From positions 1-33,845 of the forward strand of contig NXFV01000919.1 of the NCBI GenBank assembly GCA_002803225.1: a stretch of 33,845 bases of DNA, read 5' to 3'. The stretch comes from Gamarada debralockiae. Taxonomy: Eukaryota; Ascomycota; Leotiomycetes; Helotiales; Hyphodiscaceae. A program made the translations under genes and the position numbers. Positions 21,596 to 32,523 of this stretch are shown here, piece after piece. How positions within the stretch are numbered: position 1 is the first letter of the stretch; every line of letters begins with the position of its first letter. The notes under the pieces were generated by a model. That model was given only the letters and a program-made list of their open reading frames with translations, was not told the DNA's origin and did no database searches.

Positions 21596-23892
21596 CTAAG
21601 CTAGTCCCACGACTTGGAAGTTGTAGTTGCAAAGTGTAGACGTACTCGTGACCTTCAACTAGTAAGCATTATGTTCAATCCTGAGTGACGGAGGAACTCA
21701 CAGCGATTGGGCCAGTGCCTGAGATCACGGTTGATCCAGCCGAGTTTACTACCTCGACAGAAACAGTACCCGTAGTCAACCCCAGGAATGAGAAGCCGTT
21801 GAATCCGGGAGACAGGGTCTGAGTACCCAAGATTGTGGAACCACTTGTGACGATGGCTTTCAACCCAGTTTGTCCTGCTGCAACCAGAATACCAGCCTAA
21901 GCCACATGTGTTAGAATCAAGTACTTATCAAGAAGGAAAAAAAAGTAGAAGTACATACTGTGACTCTGTCTTCAACTGTGGAGACACCTTGTGGTGGCCC
22001 AAGTGAGTCCGATGGGCAAGTCTGGAGAGGGATTAGCATCATGATCATGACCAGGGGCGTAAGGTTTGACAACTTACTCCAGCTGCGAGCAAAGTGTGAT
22101 GCCAGAAGGTTCCTTGCGCAGCAGCGCCATTAGTAGGATACATGGTCGAAATAGTTGTTGCTCCAGCTTTGTACGCCTTGATGAATGCAGGAAGGATCTG
22201 CCAATAACCGGTATGGTCGTAGTCTGCGGTGTAGGCGACAATAGCGGTTCCAGAAATAGGCTCTGGCCAAGAGTTGCCCATATAATGGGACTCTCCAGCG
22301 TCGTTCCAAGTTTGAAGTTCGATAAAATCGGGTTGCATGGACAGAACTTGGCCAAATCTATACTCCAGATTTTCTTCGCCTCTGCGATACCAATTGTCAC
22401 CAGAGTCGATGTGCTTGAACTGTAAAGGGGAGACGCCCATCAGGAAAGTCTTCCCTACATCGTGCGCAACTGTGAGAAGGGTCTGATCGTCTGCTGTAGA
22501 TACGATGATATCCTGTGCAAAATGTCAGCACCGACCTCGAAGGAAAAGGGAAGACGGTTACTCTCCCCTTGAGTGTTAGACGGCCAAGAGTTCCAATTCA
22601 TTGCACTGAGAAGATGTATCAGTCTGATTAAGTGAAAATCTGACAGGTTTGATGCTTACCCGTTCAAGGTTGGGAAAGTCGTAAAAAATGAACTCGTAAT
22701 GGTCACGTCCTGGAAAGCAGGCACAAAATAAATTGGATGTCCAGCATTCGACATGACTTCTTGTAGCTCAACCTTCCATCCATCGTTGACCGAATCTTGG
22801 CCAAAGGTGAAGCTGCTTGCGCCGCCATTGAAAGTGGAAACCAAGGGTAGGCCATCATATAGATAGTAAGCTTCGTTTGTGACATATGACTGCAAGTAGC
22901 TCGTGAACTGGTCCGGATTGCTAAAGCCGGTCATGTCGAAAGAAAAGAACAGCTTGAATCCCAAAGTGCCAGCCCAGTTGAAAAGGGATGTCACAGTGGT
23001 TGTCGCCCAAGACGCTGTGTCAGTATTGAGATTGAGAGCGAAAGCCTGTTAAGAGTTAGCAAAATCCACTCCGATTCAGGGCTTGAGACTTACGTCAGCA
23101 CCCAAGGCCATGGCATCCTTGATGTCTTGTTCACAGTGGGCATCTGTGATAGTGCCTATGAGATAGTGGAAGAAAACCGGCTTCCCTGTGGTTCCTGTTC
23201 CGGAACCAGTTGACGTGGGATTGGACGTCGTAGTAGTGGTTGACTTGGTAGAAGTCGTCGTTGGGGCAGAGGTCACTGTCGACCCAGTTCCAGTCGACAT
23301 CTGAATGATCGGAATTAGTTGAAGGAGACTTGCTATATGCGGCTGAACGCCGAGAGGAGCTCCGCAAGACGACAAGGGAGAAAAATAAGTAACGAGACTT
23401 ACGATTACAGCAGTGGTATAGCCGGCAGTTGCAGTGGCAGCAACACAAGTTCCCGCGACCGAGTTTTGAGAATTATAAACTCCAACTAGGCCGACTTGAC
23501 AACAGAATCCATTACTAGAAGATTTAGTGCCTTAGCAAAGACGAAGCATTTGAGGAGTGCTCTGACCCTTGGAAGCCTTTCCATAGAGACCAACTTGAGT
23601 CTGCACAGACTGGATTGCCTTCAATAGATCCACGGCAGGCAGAATTTGTCGTGCAGCACGCGTCAGCTTCATCGTTTGCTGCAGCAATGCAGAACAAAGA
23701 GGACGGGCAACAAGCACCACTGCCGCAGGAAGTGTCTCCGCTTGGACAAGTACTGGCTTGAAGGGACCAGCCTTGAACGATGGTTCGCTTCTCGATAGAT
23801 CCGACAACGGCAGGAGGCGAGATGGCAAGGGATGATACCAAGCCGACAAAAGAAAGGCAATGAAGCCAGGAACTTAACTGAAATGATAGCAT
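21596..23892 (-). CDS. Secreted GH71 alpha-1,3-glucanase, about 609 aa
   Basis: Glycoside hydrolase family 71 (mutanase) that cleaves alpha-1,3-glucan of fungal walls; expected to be secreted. Exons: 23892-23567, 23514-23403, 23300-23094, 23045-22660, 22605-22562, 22512-22078, 22021-21959, 21896-21702 and 21658-21596. A signal peptide (LSSWLHCLSFVGLVSSLAIS) is followed by a Kex2-type Lys-Arg, a Cys-rich module (CPSGDTSCGSGACCPSSLFC ... NGFCCQVGL), a Ser/Thr linker, then the catalytic domain from VFFHYLIGTITDAHCEQDI through LFFSFDMTGF, AMNWNSWPSNTQ, MGVSPLQF and FIELQTWNDAGESHYMG, ending LCNYNFQVVGLA. The join of exons 5 and 6 is one base out with the only visible GT/AG pair (22561/22513), so there is either an unusual splice site or a one-base lesion that would cut the enzyme in its catalytic domain. 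All other joins fit. Confidence 0.85.
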
Positions 23893-25338
23893 TATTCAAA
23901 AGACGTAGTCAAGATACTAGACCTGAGGATGGACGTTTCGAAAAGCGTCTGAAAGGCCGTCCAACACTCCGGCTTTATAGAAGGCAGACAACACTCCATG
24001 ACTGCAAACTTGCTCTAGTTTGATGATGTCAAGTGAATGAGATGTAACAATAACTATAACACACGGAAAATCCAAATGCATCCACCTCTTCCGCGCCATC
24101 TCAGATAGCCACACATTCAGCCATGGTTCCTTGTTCCAAGATTTGAGTGATTGGTCTTTCGTGCCATCGTGCAACCAGTGCTCTCAGTAGCTGGTGATAA
24201 ACAAGTCTAACCGCCAAGCCTCACCGCTTTAAGTGGTTGTTTTGCTATTTCCTGGGTTCAACTACCAGTTGAAATAGCAGGAGGGAATAGCTAGAAAGGT
24301 GGCTGCACTGGCTCGAAACAAAGGAAACGCGCTAGGCGGGGATAATTTAGCGTATTCGGGAAAATAAAAAGATTTTTTTGCCTGAAACTTTACTATTTCA
24401 TATGACCTTCTATTCGTCGCCCGATATAGAAGAAAGGCCGCTCAAGATGCAGAACGGATAGATCTATTTTGCGGGGTTCATGACGGTTTTCTGGAAGAAC
24501 TTAAAACGTCTATTTCACCCCATTCCAAAAGTGGGTTAGCCAATTTGCAGTGATTCGCACTCTCTGCTGGCCACTGTCGGAGCTTCATTTTCCTTCCTCT
24601 TTCACACTTGAACTCATCAACCGCGCAACACTATCAAAACCAATCCACCGACATATCGAGCAAAGGGTTCTTCCTGTATCTCAGCTCAGTATCTAAACCT
24701 CGTCCGAGATGTTTATCCACAAGCAGCCACGAGACCCATGGAACGTTGGATTCTGAGGAAGAGTGGAGCAGCGGGGTAATTATCCTTCAGCTCTTTAACA
24801 TTCGTGGGGATTTAGATGCAGGGGAAAGCGGCCGGGAAGTTCTTTTGCTGTATGAATGCCGAGTGGCTCTTCATTTGATATCATCCTCGATCTGTGTCGA
24901 TCAGATCAAGTCATGGGTCAGGAGAAGTCGGCCCTACTATTACCGAGGGAACACCTTCACCAAGTCAAACAAAACCTGGCGAATATCAAGCGAGATACCC
25001 AGCGAAGTATATCGAGCGTGAAATCGAGCGGGAACTGGGCTCGATTGACCAGTCTATCCCAAAGGTGTGCAGAGTGATGCTACTGGCGCAGTGGAAAGCA
25101 ATATTGGCTTTACGCCTCTTGTTTGGTTCCGCGTCCGTGGAGATTGCGTTCTGTTCGTTCTGATCAGGATTGAAGACAACTTCAGACTGAAGATGTATAT
25201 ATGTTGCCATTTCCTTCTCCAATATTGAGCCTGAGACCTCGAGCTTCGCACAATCCTTCTGTTTAATCCTCTGCTCACATCCAATATTGCCATACGGTCA
25301 ATCCATAAACTCTCATTCATCCAGTCACTCCTGTTACA
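23893..25338. other. Intergenic with possible coding fragment
   Basis: No gene is supported. At 24900-25050 (+) two frames overlap, one with GEYQARYPAKYIEREIEREL, the other with DQVMGQEKSALLLPREHL. Either could be a fragment of a lost gene, but neither has a clear start, splice signals or a known family. The first 400 bases hold the GH71 promoter, and the last 150 lead into the sugar-transporter relic. Confidence 0.35.
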
Positions 25339-27446
25339 ATGGAAGATAAACCGGCTGTTGCGCACGTCGAGCATGGCATGGCCGTTAGCGCTGCGTCCCT
25401 AAGAACGCCCACCAAGCAACTGATTTTGAGCAGAAGATGAGTTTCGACGAGGCCCTCGAACTTTATCCAAAGGCCATTGTATTTTCAGTCGTCCTCTCCC
25501 TTGCGATCATCATGGAAGGCTACGATACCGCGCTTATTGGTTCGTTCTATGATATCCTACCTTCAGAGAGCGATTCGGTGTTCGCCTGGCCGACGGTAGC
25601 TATCAAGTCACCGCATCATGGCAGTCAGGCCTTCAGAATGGCGCTCAAGTCGGCGAGATTCTTGGCTTCATGCTCGCAGAACTTTTGGCTGAGCGGTTCG
25701 GGTACCGCAAGACCATGCTCGGAGCTCTTTTCATGATAACTGGGGCCATATTTCTCCTCTTTTCGCCTAAAACATTTCGATGCTCATGGCTGGTGAGATT
25801 CTCTGCGGGATACTCTGGGGCGCATTCCAGACACTTACGACAACGTATGCCGCTGAGGTCGCACCGATTGTTCTCCGGCCTTACTTGACTACTTATGTCA
25901 ACATGTGTTGTGAGTGGTGCCTTCTTTATTTGCTACCTGGTGCTAACAAAAGGACAGGGGTTGCCGGACAATTGATCTCTACCGGAGTACTGCGTGGCTT
26001 TTTGGGTCGTACGGACGAGTGGGCCCGGCGTATCCCAGTAGGTTTCTTCGATACTTCGCCATCGACAAATACTAATTTGAGGTCACAGTACGCCATTCAA
26101 TGGGTCTGGCCGGTTCCTATCATCGTGGGAGTCTTTTTGGCACCCGAGTCACCTTGGTGGCTAGTTCGAAAAGGACACGTGGAAGACGCAAAGAAGGCTT
26201 TGCGAGTCACCTCCAAAACAGATACCAGCTACAGCTTCGATTCGGAGATCGCTATGATGAACCACGCAAACGAGCATTGGGAATACGTCAGTGAAGGAGT
26301 TGAATATTTGAACTGCTTCACCGGTGTTGATCTTCGGCGCACTGAAATCATCAGCTGCGTATGGATGATTCAAGTATGGTCCGTAATCTGGTTTGGAGGC
26401 GTGAGTAAATTGCTTCTTTTCCTGTTACTTTGCATACCTCAGATCCTCCCAGCTAGGAGTTTACTGACCCTGTGTGCTTCGTCAGAACGTCGTCTATTTT
26501 CTGGAGCAAGCGGGCTTCGATCCAACCAAATCGTTCGACTTTAGAGTGGCGAGAACGCCCTCGGTTTTTGCGGTACCATGTGCAGTTGGTTCGTTATGCG
26601 CCGCATTGGACGCCGAACTTTATACCTCTGGGGCCTGTGAATAATGTTCACAATTATGGCAATTGTTGGATTCATGGGGATACCTTCGAACCCTCCGCCT
26701 GCTCTCGACTATATTTCTGGAGTCCTTCTCATGCTATTCGTCTTCACGTACGACCTTACTGTTGGCCCAGTCTGTTGCTGCCTAGCGTCTGAGATTCTGT
26801 CCACTCGCCTCCGAATCAAGAGCGTTGTTCTTGCTCGCAACTTTTACAATATCGCCAGCATCGTCGCCAACTTTCTCAACCCACATTTCGCAATATGGTC
26901 ACGTGACGGATGAGAATTAAGGAGAATGTGGTTGGATTATTAAGGCTATAAAGATACTGGAGATACTAATGAACACACCAAGTACAGTAGTCTGTACTTA
27001 TAGACAGAAACCTCCGTATGACTTATAGAACACATCACACTGATCAAGTGAACCTGTGACACCATGTGACACCATGTGACTCAGCAGGCATCAGAGATAA
27101 CCAGGAATACTGACTATCTGCCTAGAGCCACCAACTTCATGGTGCCTAGGACCAGGGTCACTGATTGCTCATTCCAACACCACCCATCCTCAACCCATCT
27201 GCTTGGAACTTGAGAGGTAAAGGGGCTTTATTTGGTGCGGATTTTGCCTCCTGTCATTTGTCTGGACTTACTTCAGACTTCCTGAACCAAAGGGTCTCAG
27301 TGCCGGGGAGATCGACGTTCTGTTCGAGCAGCAAGTCAGCGCTCGCAACTTCTCCCAAGGTCAAGGCTGACCGATTCCGCTCAACCAATCTGAAAATCGC
27401 ACCAGAAAGCGAGGACGTTCACATGCAAGTATTAAGGGATTCGTGA
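25339..27446 (+). pseudogene. Decayed MFS sugar transporter (maltose-permease type)
   Basis: Sugar/H+ symporter of the alpha-glucoside permease type, recognisable almost end to end: MEDKPAVAHVEHGMAVSAAS, SFDEALELYPKAIVFSVVLS, IIMEGYDTALIGSFY, SYQVTASWQSGLQNGAQVGE, ERFGYRKTMLGALF, FLAPESPWWLVRKGHVEDAK, MRRIGRRTLYLWGL, LARNFYNIASIVANFLNP, FRLPEPKGLSAGEIDVLFEQ. Lesions: frame changes near 25405, 25550, 25762, 26548, 27228 and 27358; stops TAA at 25768 (where CAA is expected, a C-to-T change) and TGA at 26638; and a 284-bp insertion at 26896-27179. Three GT...AG introns remain readable (about 25911-25958, 26038-26089 and 26401-26486). It lies upstream of and parallel to the cytosolic GH31 gene, a usual partner for sugar uptake. 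The gene is surely inactive. The substrate class is inferred from family resemblance. Confidence 0.9.
26896..27179 (-). mobile_element. LTR-like insertion in the transporter pseudogene
   Basis: Transporter homology breaks at about 26882 (FLNP) and resumes at 27183 (PILNPSAWNLRGKG). The 284 bases between read, on the minus strand, TGTTGGAATGAGCAATCAGT at one end and ...CACGTGACCA at the other, i.e. TG...CA ends as in Ty1/copia long terminal repeats. It also holds a short direct repeat (gtgacaccat twice, near 27056-27080). No clear target-site duplication was found (flanks caata and caccc), so the exact ends are uncertain. Most likely a solo LTR. Confidence 0.6.
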
Positions 27447-27910
27447 AGTCGTCGTTGACAGGCGCCCATAAAATGTGGGCGCTTTCGTTGGACGGGCGTT
27501 CTCTTTTGACGGGCACCCGGGCGAGTATGGAGCTTTATTTGACATTGATTTCCTGCAATTCTGTTGAAGTTACTGGGCAAGTTACTGCGTAGTGTTCCTT
27601 TCAGGTGCGGCCAGTCTCGCAATTGATGAAATTGTATTTCTTTGCTGCCTGAAATCTACCAAAAGGAGACTAAATCTCCGTATTCTACGCATTCATGCAG
27701 CACATGTCGTACGAATAGGAAATCAGCGAGATATTGAGCGACGATCTGCTAGCCGCTAGACAATAATAGTGGGGCGCGGGGAGAGCCTCTCTGTATAAAT
27801 GACCTTGATCCCCTCCAATGTTCTAAAATTCATGAACGATTTTCTTCCATCTGACATTGCTCTGACTCCTTTTTGCTTTGCATTCTCTATTTGCCCAATC
27901 AGTCCGCACC
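27447..27910. other. Intergenic, GH31 promoter
   Basis: No gene is supported. Bases 27791-27800 contain tctgtataaa, a TATA-like motif about 115 bases before the GH31 ATG, and the leader ends caccATG, a good start context. Confidence 0.4.
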
Positions 27911-30322
27911 ATGCATCGTCAGAAGTTTCCCTCAAGACCTGTTGCACAACCATCGGCGACTGTGGGTGGCGATAAATGCTTCCGTTTCACAGTTCTGTCC
28001 GATGGACTTCTTCGCTACGAGTGGGCACCAGATAATCACTTCGAAGACCGCCGATCAGTCTTTGCTATTAACCGCGACCTCCCAACACCTCAATTTCGAG
28101 TCAAAGAGAAGGATGATTCACTAGAGATCATCACTTCAAGATTCCATCTCACTTACGATAAGGAGACATTCAGTCCGAGTGGGCTGTCGGTTGTGGTGAA
28201 GGGTGTCTTTGGTTGCCATCAGAGTGTCTGGAGGTATGGAGAGGCCACTCCGAATCTTGGTGGTACCACGCGCACGCTGGACGAGGCTGATGGGAGAATT
28301 CCGGTTGGACCGGGAGTTACCTCACGCTCCGGCTTTTCAAATATTGACGATTCGACCTCGATGCTATTCGATGAGAATGGTTTCGTAGCCAGTCGAAGAC
28401 CCGGAGAGCGAGTTGATGGCTATCTCTTCGCGTATGGACACGACTATCGAGAAGCCGTCAAAGCTCTGTATGCCATCTCAGGATCTCAGCCGCTTCTCCC
28501 ACGTTGGGCTTTGGGCAATTGGTGGAGTCGCTACTACGCTTATCGAGCCGACGAGTATCTTGCTCTGATGGATAGATTCAGAGAAGAGGGAATCCCGCTA
28601 TCCGTGGCTGTTCTTGACATGGATTGGCATCTGGTTGACGACAAAGTAGTTTTGGATTCTGGCTCAGTTGGCTGGACCGGATACTCGTGGAACAAGAAAC
28701 TTTTTCCGGAGCCTGCAAAATTTCTTTCCGAACTCCATCGCCGAAGCCTCAAAGTATCAGTCAACGACCATCCTGCAGATGGCGTTTACTGTTTTGAAGA
28801 CCAGTACGAGGAGATGGCCAAGGCACTGGATCACGACACATCAACGAAGGACCCAGTCCAATTCGACATTGTCAACCCCAAGTTCTTGAATGCCTATTTC
28901 GATGTCTTGCACCGTAGCTTGGAGAAGGATGGAGTCGATTTCATCTGGCTAGATTGGCAGCAAGGAACACACACTAAGTTGAAGGGAATCGATCCGTTGT
29001 GGTGTTTGAATCACTACACGTTTCTGGATAATGGCCGCGACCACAAACGACCATTGACCTTTTCACGATATGCAGGTCCAGGAAGTCATCGCTACCCTAT
29101 TGGCTTTTCTGGAGACACTATCGTGACTTGGGCATCGCTGGACTTCCAGCCAGAGTTCACTTTGACTGCCTCCAACATTGGCTATGGATGGTGGAGTCAT
29201 GACATCGGAGGTCATATGCATGGCGGGAAGGACGACGAGCTTGGGACTCGTTGGGTACAATTGGGGGCGTTCTCTCCAATCTTGAGGCTGCATTCCTCCA
29301 ACGGCAAATGGACTTCAAAGGAACCATGGGGTTTCGGCATGGTTGCTCAGAAAGTAATGACGGACTTTTTACGCTTCCGACACAGAATGCTGCCATATCT
29401 CTACTCGATGAATGAGAAGGCCGCTGTTGAAGGAACTCCTATCGTTCAGCCAATGTATTGGGATTACCCGAAGCGGGATGAGGCATATCGAGTTCGAAAT
29501 CAATATTTGTTTGGATCAGAGTTGACAGTGATGCCCATCACAGCTCCAGCCGATCCAAAGCTACACCTGGCTCGAGTGCGTGGCTGGTTGCCGCCGGGAC
29601 GTTACGTCGACATCTTCAACGGGGCCGTTTATGATGGAGATCGTGAACTCTGGATCAATCGATCTTTGGAGGGATATCCCGTCTTCGCTCGAGAAGGCTC
29701 CATCATACCTCTCGACGCTGCTGCAGAGCCAGCAAATGGTGGCGAGAATCCGACCTCCTTCGAGGTCCTCGTTGCGGTGGGCGCGGATGGCAAATTCGAG
29801 GTAATAGAAGATGATGGCACTGGAAGCAATGCGGAGGAGGCTAAGTGGACGCGAACACCGATCGTGTATACTCAGTCAACGGGCATAGTTCAGATCGGTC
29901 CAACTCAAGCATCCGCGACGTCGGCATCACCAGACACCCGGGATTGGAGTCTCCGCTTCCTTGGATTTTCCAAACCCGAAAGGTTGAGAGTACTCGTTGA
30001 TGGCTTTGAGGTGGATGTGACAGGGGAGAAGGTCTCCAATGGCTTTCTTGTGAAAGTTGGCAAGATTTCAAGGGACTCGAAAGTGGTTATCGAAGTGGGA
30101 GACAATCCTCAGCTTGGCCAGAACGATGTCACCGCCTTCATTCTCTCTTTTCTCCACCATGCGAAGTTAGAATTCTGGTTGAAGGAGAAGATCTGGAAAG
30201 TAGTGACGGCAAAGGTGCCGAAGACTATCCAGGTGAGCAGACTGAGCGCTCTTGAGATGGAGAGAAATCTCCTCGATGCTGTGCTAGAATATGTCCTTGC
30301 GGATTCTCGTCTTGAAGTTTGA
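27911..30322 (+). CDS. GH31 alpha-glycosidase, intronless, 803 aa
   Basis: Glycoside hydrolase family 31 enzyme (alpha-glucosidase/alpha-xylosidase type) acting on non-reducing alpha-linked sugars. No signal peptide is seen (MHRQKFPSRPVAQPSAT), so it should be cytosolic. Domain order: N-terminal beta domain to about residue 190; (beta/alpha)8 barrel from PLLPRWALGNWWSRYYAY with LSVAVLDMDWH; nucleophile Asp348 in FIWLDWQQG; substrate-site RYAGPGSHRYPIGFSGDT with acid/base Asp402; NIGYGWWSHDIGGHMHGG; then RLHSSNGKW and FRHRMLPYLYSMNEKA; beta-sandwich C-terminal domains after about 520. The nucleophile motif WLDWQQG rather than W-x-D-M-N-E marks a distinct GH31 branch. Length is normal. The start is the first ATG in frame; the frame runs 11 codons further upstream without an ATG. 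The dead sugar permease upstream suggests it once hydrolysed imported oligosaccharide. Confidence 0.95.
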   Translation: MHRQKFPSRPVAQPSATVGGDKCFRFTVLSDGLLRYEWAPDNHFEDRRSVFAINRDLPTPQFRVKEKDDSLEIITSRFHLTYDKETFSPSGLSVVVKGVFGCHQSVWRYGEATPNLGGTTRTLDEADGRIPVGPGVTSRSGFSNIDDSTSMLFDENGFVASRRPGERVDGYLFAYGHDYREAVKALYAISGSQPLLPRWALGNWWSRYYAYRADEYLALMDRFREEGIPLSVAVLDMDWHLVDDKVVLDSGSVGWTGYSWNKKLFPEPAKFLSELHRRSLKVSVNDHPADGVYCFEDQYEEMAKALDHDTSTKDPVQFDIVNPKFLNAYFDVLHRSLEKDGVDFIWLDWQQGTHTKLKGIDPLWCLNHYTFLDNGRDHKRPLTFSRYAGPGSHRYPIGFSGDTIVTWASLDFQPEFTLTASNIGYGWWSHDIGGHMHGGKDDELGTRWVQLGAFSPILRLHSSNGKWTSKEPWGFGMVAQKVMTDFLRFRHRMLPYLYSMNEKAAVEGTPIVQPMYWDYPKRDEAYRVRNQYLFGSELTVMPITAPADPKLHLARVRGWLPPGRYVDIFNGAVYDGDRELWINRSLEGYPVFAREGSIIPLDAAAEPANGGENPTSFEVLVAVGADGKFEVIEDDGTGSNAEEAKWTRTPIVYTQSTGIVQIGPTQASATSASPDTRDWSLRFLGFSKPERLRVLVDGFEVDVTGEKVSNGFLVKVGKISRDSKVVIEVGDNPQLGQNDVTAFILSFLHHAKLEFWLKEKIWKVVTAKVPKTIQVSRLSALEMERNLLDAVLEYVLADSRLEV

Positions 30323-30764
30323 AATTTGGGAAGTTATCAAGAAGATTGTTGGTACCGGGAGGAAGCAATATAATGTCTTATTCTGGCTCTTCCTTCCTTC
30401 CCTTGCAATCGAGAATCTTCCAGTCACAAAGGTCTGGCTTCATCATACGTGATTCATACCAAGTTTTACTTTTGCTTTGTTGATGATGACGACCAACCAT
30501 CTCTAAGAATCCAACCCGCAAATCCTCGGATCATGTTCGGATAGAAGTGTCACGGCTTGCATGCGCACCCGATGCACGCTAAAGAAGTGCCGGTGCTGGC
30601 ATTAGCTTAGTATCTCAAAGCAAGGGACCCACCAGCCTCACTAATGTCGACCGATATTCAATAGTCCCTCTCCGTTTTCTTTCTGCTTTCTCCTTTCCTC
30701 GACTTCTATGTGATTTGACCACTTTAGCACCTGGGCTCGCCGTCCCTAGATCTCTTGAAGTTGT
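30323..30764. other. Intergenic
   Basis: No gene is supported. A pyrimidine-rich stretch (30660-30710, many TCTTTC and TCCTTT runs) could be the old promoter of the acyltransferase pseudogene. Confidence 0.4.
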
Positions 30765-32025
30765 CATGAATCTCACCTCCTTTTACCCCCTGCTTCCTTC
30801 AATCCACTGATTATCACTCTCCTCTAAGTCTTCGCCATCACCTTTGTCGTTGAATTCACCTCTCCGAATTTCTTGTTACGCATTACCGCACTACCTGTCG
30901 TGTTTGGATATGCCTACTCGGTGGTGATGACATGCGGAGAATTCACTGAACCCGTATGGACGGCCACAGTTGGGCCCATAGTTGGACCCTCTTCATTTCG
31001 CAACCCCCCGTCCAATATCTGGACATAGCTCTATTACGGAAATGGGCCTTTGAATCAAACGGTCCCAGTTCCCGTTCTCAAAGGGTGATGTTTCCCGGCA
31101 AAAGACTACCTGAAGCGCCAGGCACAATGTAGGAGCACCTTCGATTTGGGTAGCAGCACATTCTCTTATAGAAATTTGAACACACTCTATGAGGTCAGGA
31201 ATGTTCTTCGCTTTCGACTTCAGATCCAACATACTTCCCTTCTCGGAAGAAGTTTTGGTTCAGTCGACCTTGCTGTTTCTGCTCTGTTACCTGTTGCTCG
31301 ATCTCTCGGAATCTTAGTCTCTTCCACCGAATGCAAAGGAACTCTTCTCTTAGAATGTCATTCCACTTCTCGCTCTACAGAGGCAAGTCACCCGGGTCTT
31401 TGGTCACATTGGGATTCTGGGTCACTCTTTACTTTCACTTGACAGGTTTCGCCAAGGGCCTTGCCGTTGCCTTTGTGGCGTTAGGGGTTAAAGGACGTCA
31501 AGTCATGGAGACTGTTGTTTAGATCTCCATCGGATGCATATACTCTTCGTCGATTCTGGTAAGATGGAACATGGAATGCAGCTAACAGAATCCAGCAATT
31601 TCTGGCACCAAGCAATTCGACAAATTACTTCTGAGCTAGAGTCCTTTATCGTCGAGCACGTGCTGAATTTTCCCAGAGTGTCACTTGTATCCAAGATCTT
31701 CATCATGTTCCTCAATTCGGGATTCATACAAGTATTGCCGAATGCAATGGAGGAAAGCTGGATCAGTACGGCATCATGTTGTTCTTCTTGACCCAGCCTT
31801 TGGGAATCACGATCGAAGATGATGTGCAAGCGTTTTACCACTCCGTTGTTGAGGAAGCTCGAGGACGGTGCTACTCCACTTTGGACCTGGGTTCTTGGGT
31901 ATGTTTGGATGGCTTTGTTTCTGATTTGGACGACGCCAGCATGGGCGTATGGAAGCGCAGCGGCAAATACTGAAGGACCGGAGTGGAAGCTTCTACCGTT
32001 TAGTGTTGTCGAATGGCTCTTCTGA
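30765..32025 (+). pseudogene. Decayed wax-synthase-like (MBOAT) acyltransferase
   Basis: Membrane O-acyltransferase of the fungal wax-synthase-domain type, as used to acylate alcohols in secondary metabolism. Fragments lie in order but in different frames: MNLTSFYPLLPSIH (30765), FLLRITALPVVFGYAYSVVM (30880), GFWVTLYFHLTGFAKGLAVA (31415), SPSDAYTLRRFW (31520), NFWHQAIRQIT (31600), IFIMFLNSGFIQVLPNAMEE (31700), FFLTQPLGITIEDDVQAFYH (31790) and WVLGYVWMALFLIWTTPAWA (31900). At least five frame changes and internal stops occur. The catalytic His that follows Ser-Gly in this family is Gln (CAA at 31729). The product would be non-functional. The original partner pathway is unknown; membrane acyltransferases of this type often sit in terpenoid or polyketide clusters. 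Confidence 0.75.
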
Positions 32026-32148
32026 ATGAGAACCCCAATAATGTTAGCGAGGCTTTCATTAGTCAAGTTACCCCTTGATTTTGTGCTTCCCATTCTCCAA
32101 ACACCACATGAATCACTTCTTCTGAATCAATTCTTCACCTGGTCTGAA

Positions 32149-32162
32149 GGAGTATAAATATC
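32149..32162 (+). promoter_or_regulatory. TATA box of small decayed gene
   Basis: The sequence ggagtataaatatc lies 105 bases before the start position of the small remnant at 32263. It is followed by CT-rich and CAACACCACACCACAAC leader sequence typical of strongly expressed fungal genes. Confidence 0.5.
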
Positions 32163-32262
32163 TCCCAGGGAAAAGAAGTTTCCTCCTCTTTCAACAAACC
32201 AACATATAAACCCTTAACTTTCACTAGAACCATCAACACCACACCACAACTCTCAAGTCAAG

Positions 32263-32523
32263 ATACCAAAAGGATACGGAGACCACGAGGACGACCAGGT
32301 CCATAAACAACACTACGAGGGAAGTGAGATCTGCAAAGACCCCAATTACCCAAACTACGGTATCCCAATGGGATAAGAGCCTAATTGTCCCATGTTCGAA
32401 AAACGCGGCGCGGGTCCTAATGAGAACTGTTTTTGTCCCGGTCCTGGTGGGTACGGTTGGGGATTTCCGCGAATGTATTCTCCACCAGGAGACGATGATT
32501 GGTTTAGGCTTTTTGGGAGATAG
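32263..32523 (+). pseudogene. Small protein gene with lost ATG and in-frame stop
   Basis: A promoter-like region with TATA box and A/C-rich leader runs into an 86-codon frame that begins with ATA where ATG is expected (tcaagATAcc). It reads IPKGYGDHEDDQVHKQH, EICKDPNYPNYGIPMG, TAA (32374; CAA would fit), then EPNCPMFEKRGAG, ENCFCPGPGGYGWGFPRMY and DDDWFRLFGR before TAG at 32521. It has four Cys and one Lys-Arg pair but no secretion signal. Both lesions are single transitions of the C-to-T type on one strand or the other. I do not recognise the family. An intron across the stop is possible but gives a less natural downstream frame. Confidence 0.45.

Noticed and set aside
31503..32093. 196-codon minus-strand frame
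   Set aside because: It overlaps in antisense the ordered acyltransferase fragments and lacks any domain pattern, so it is a shadow frame.
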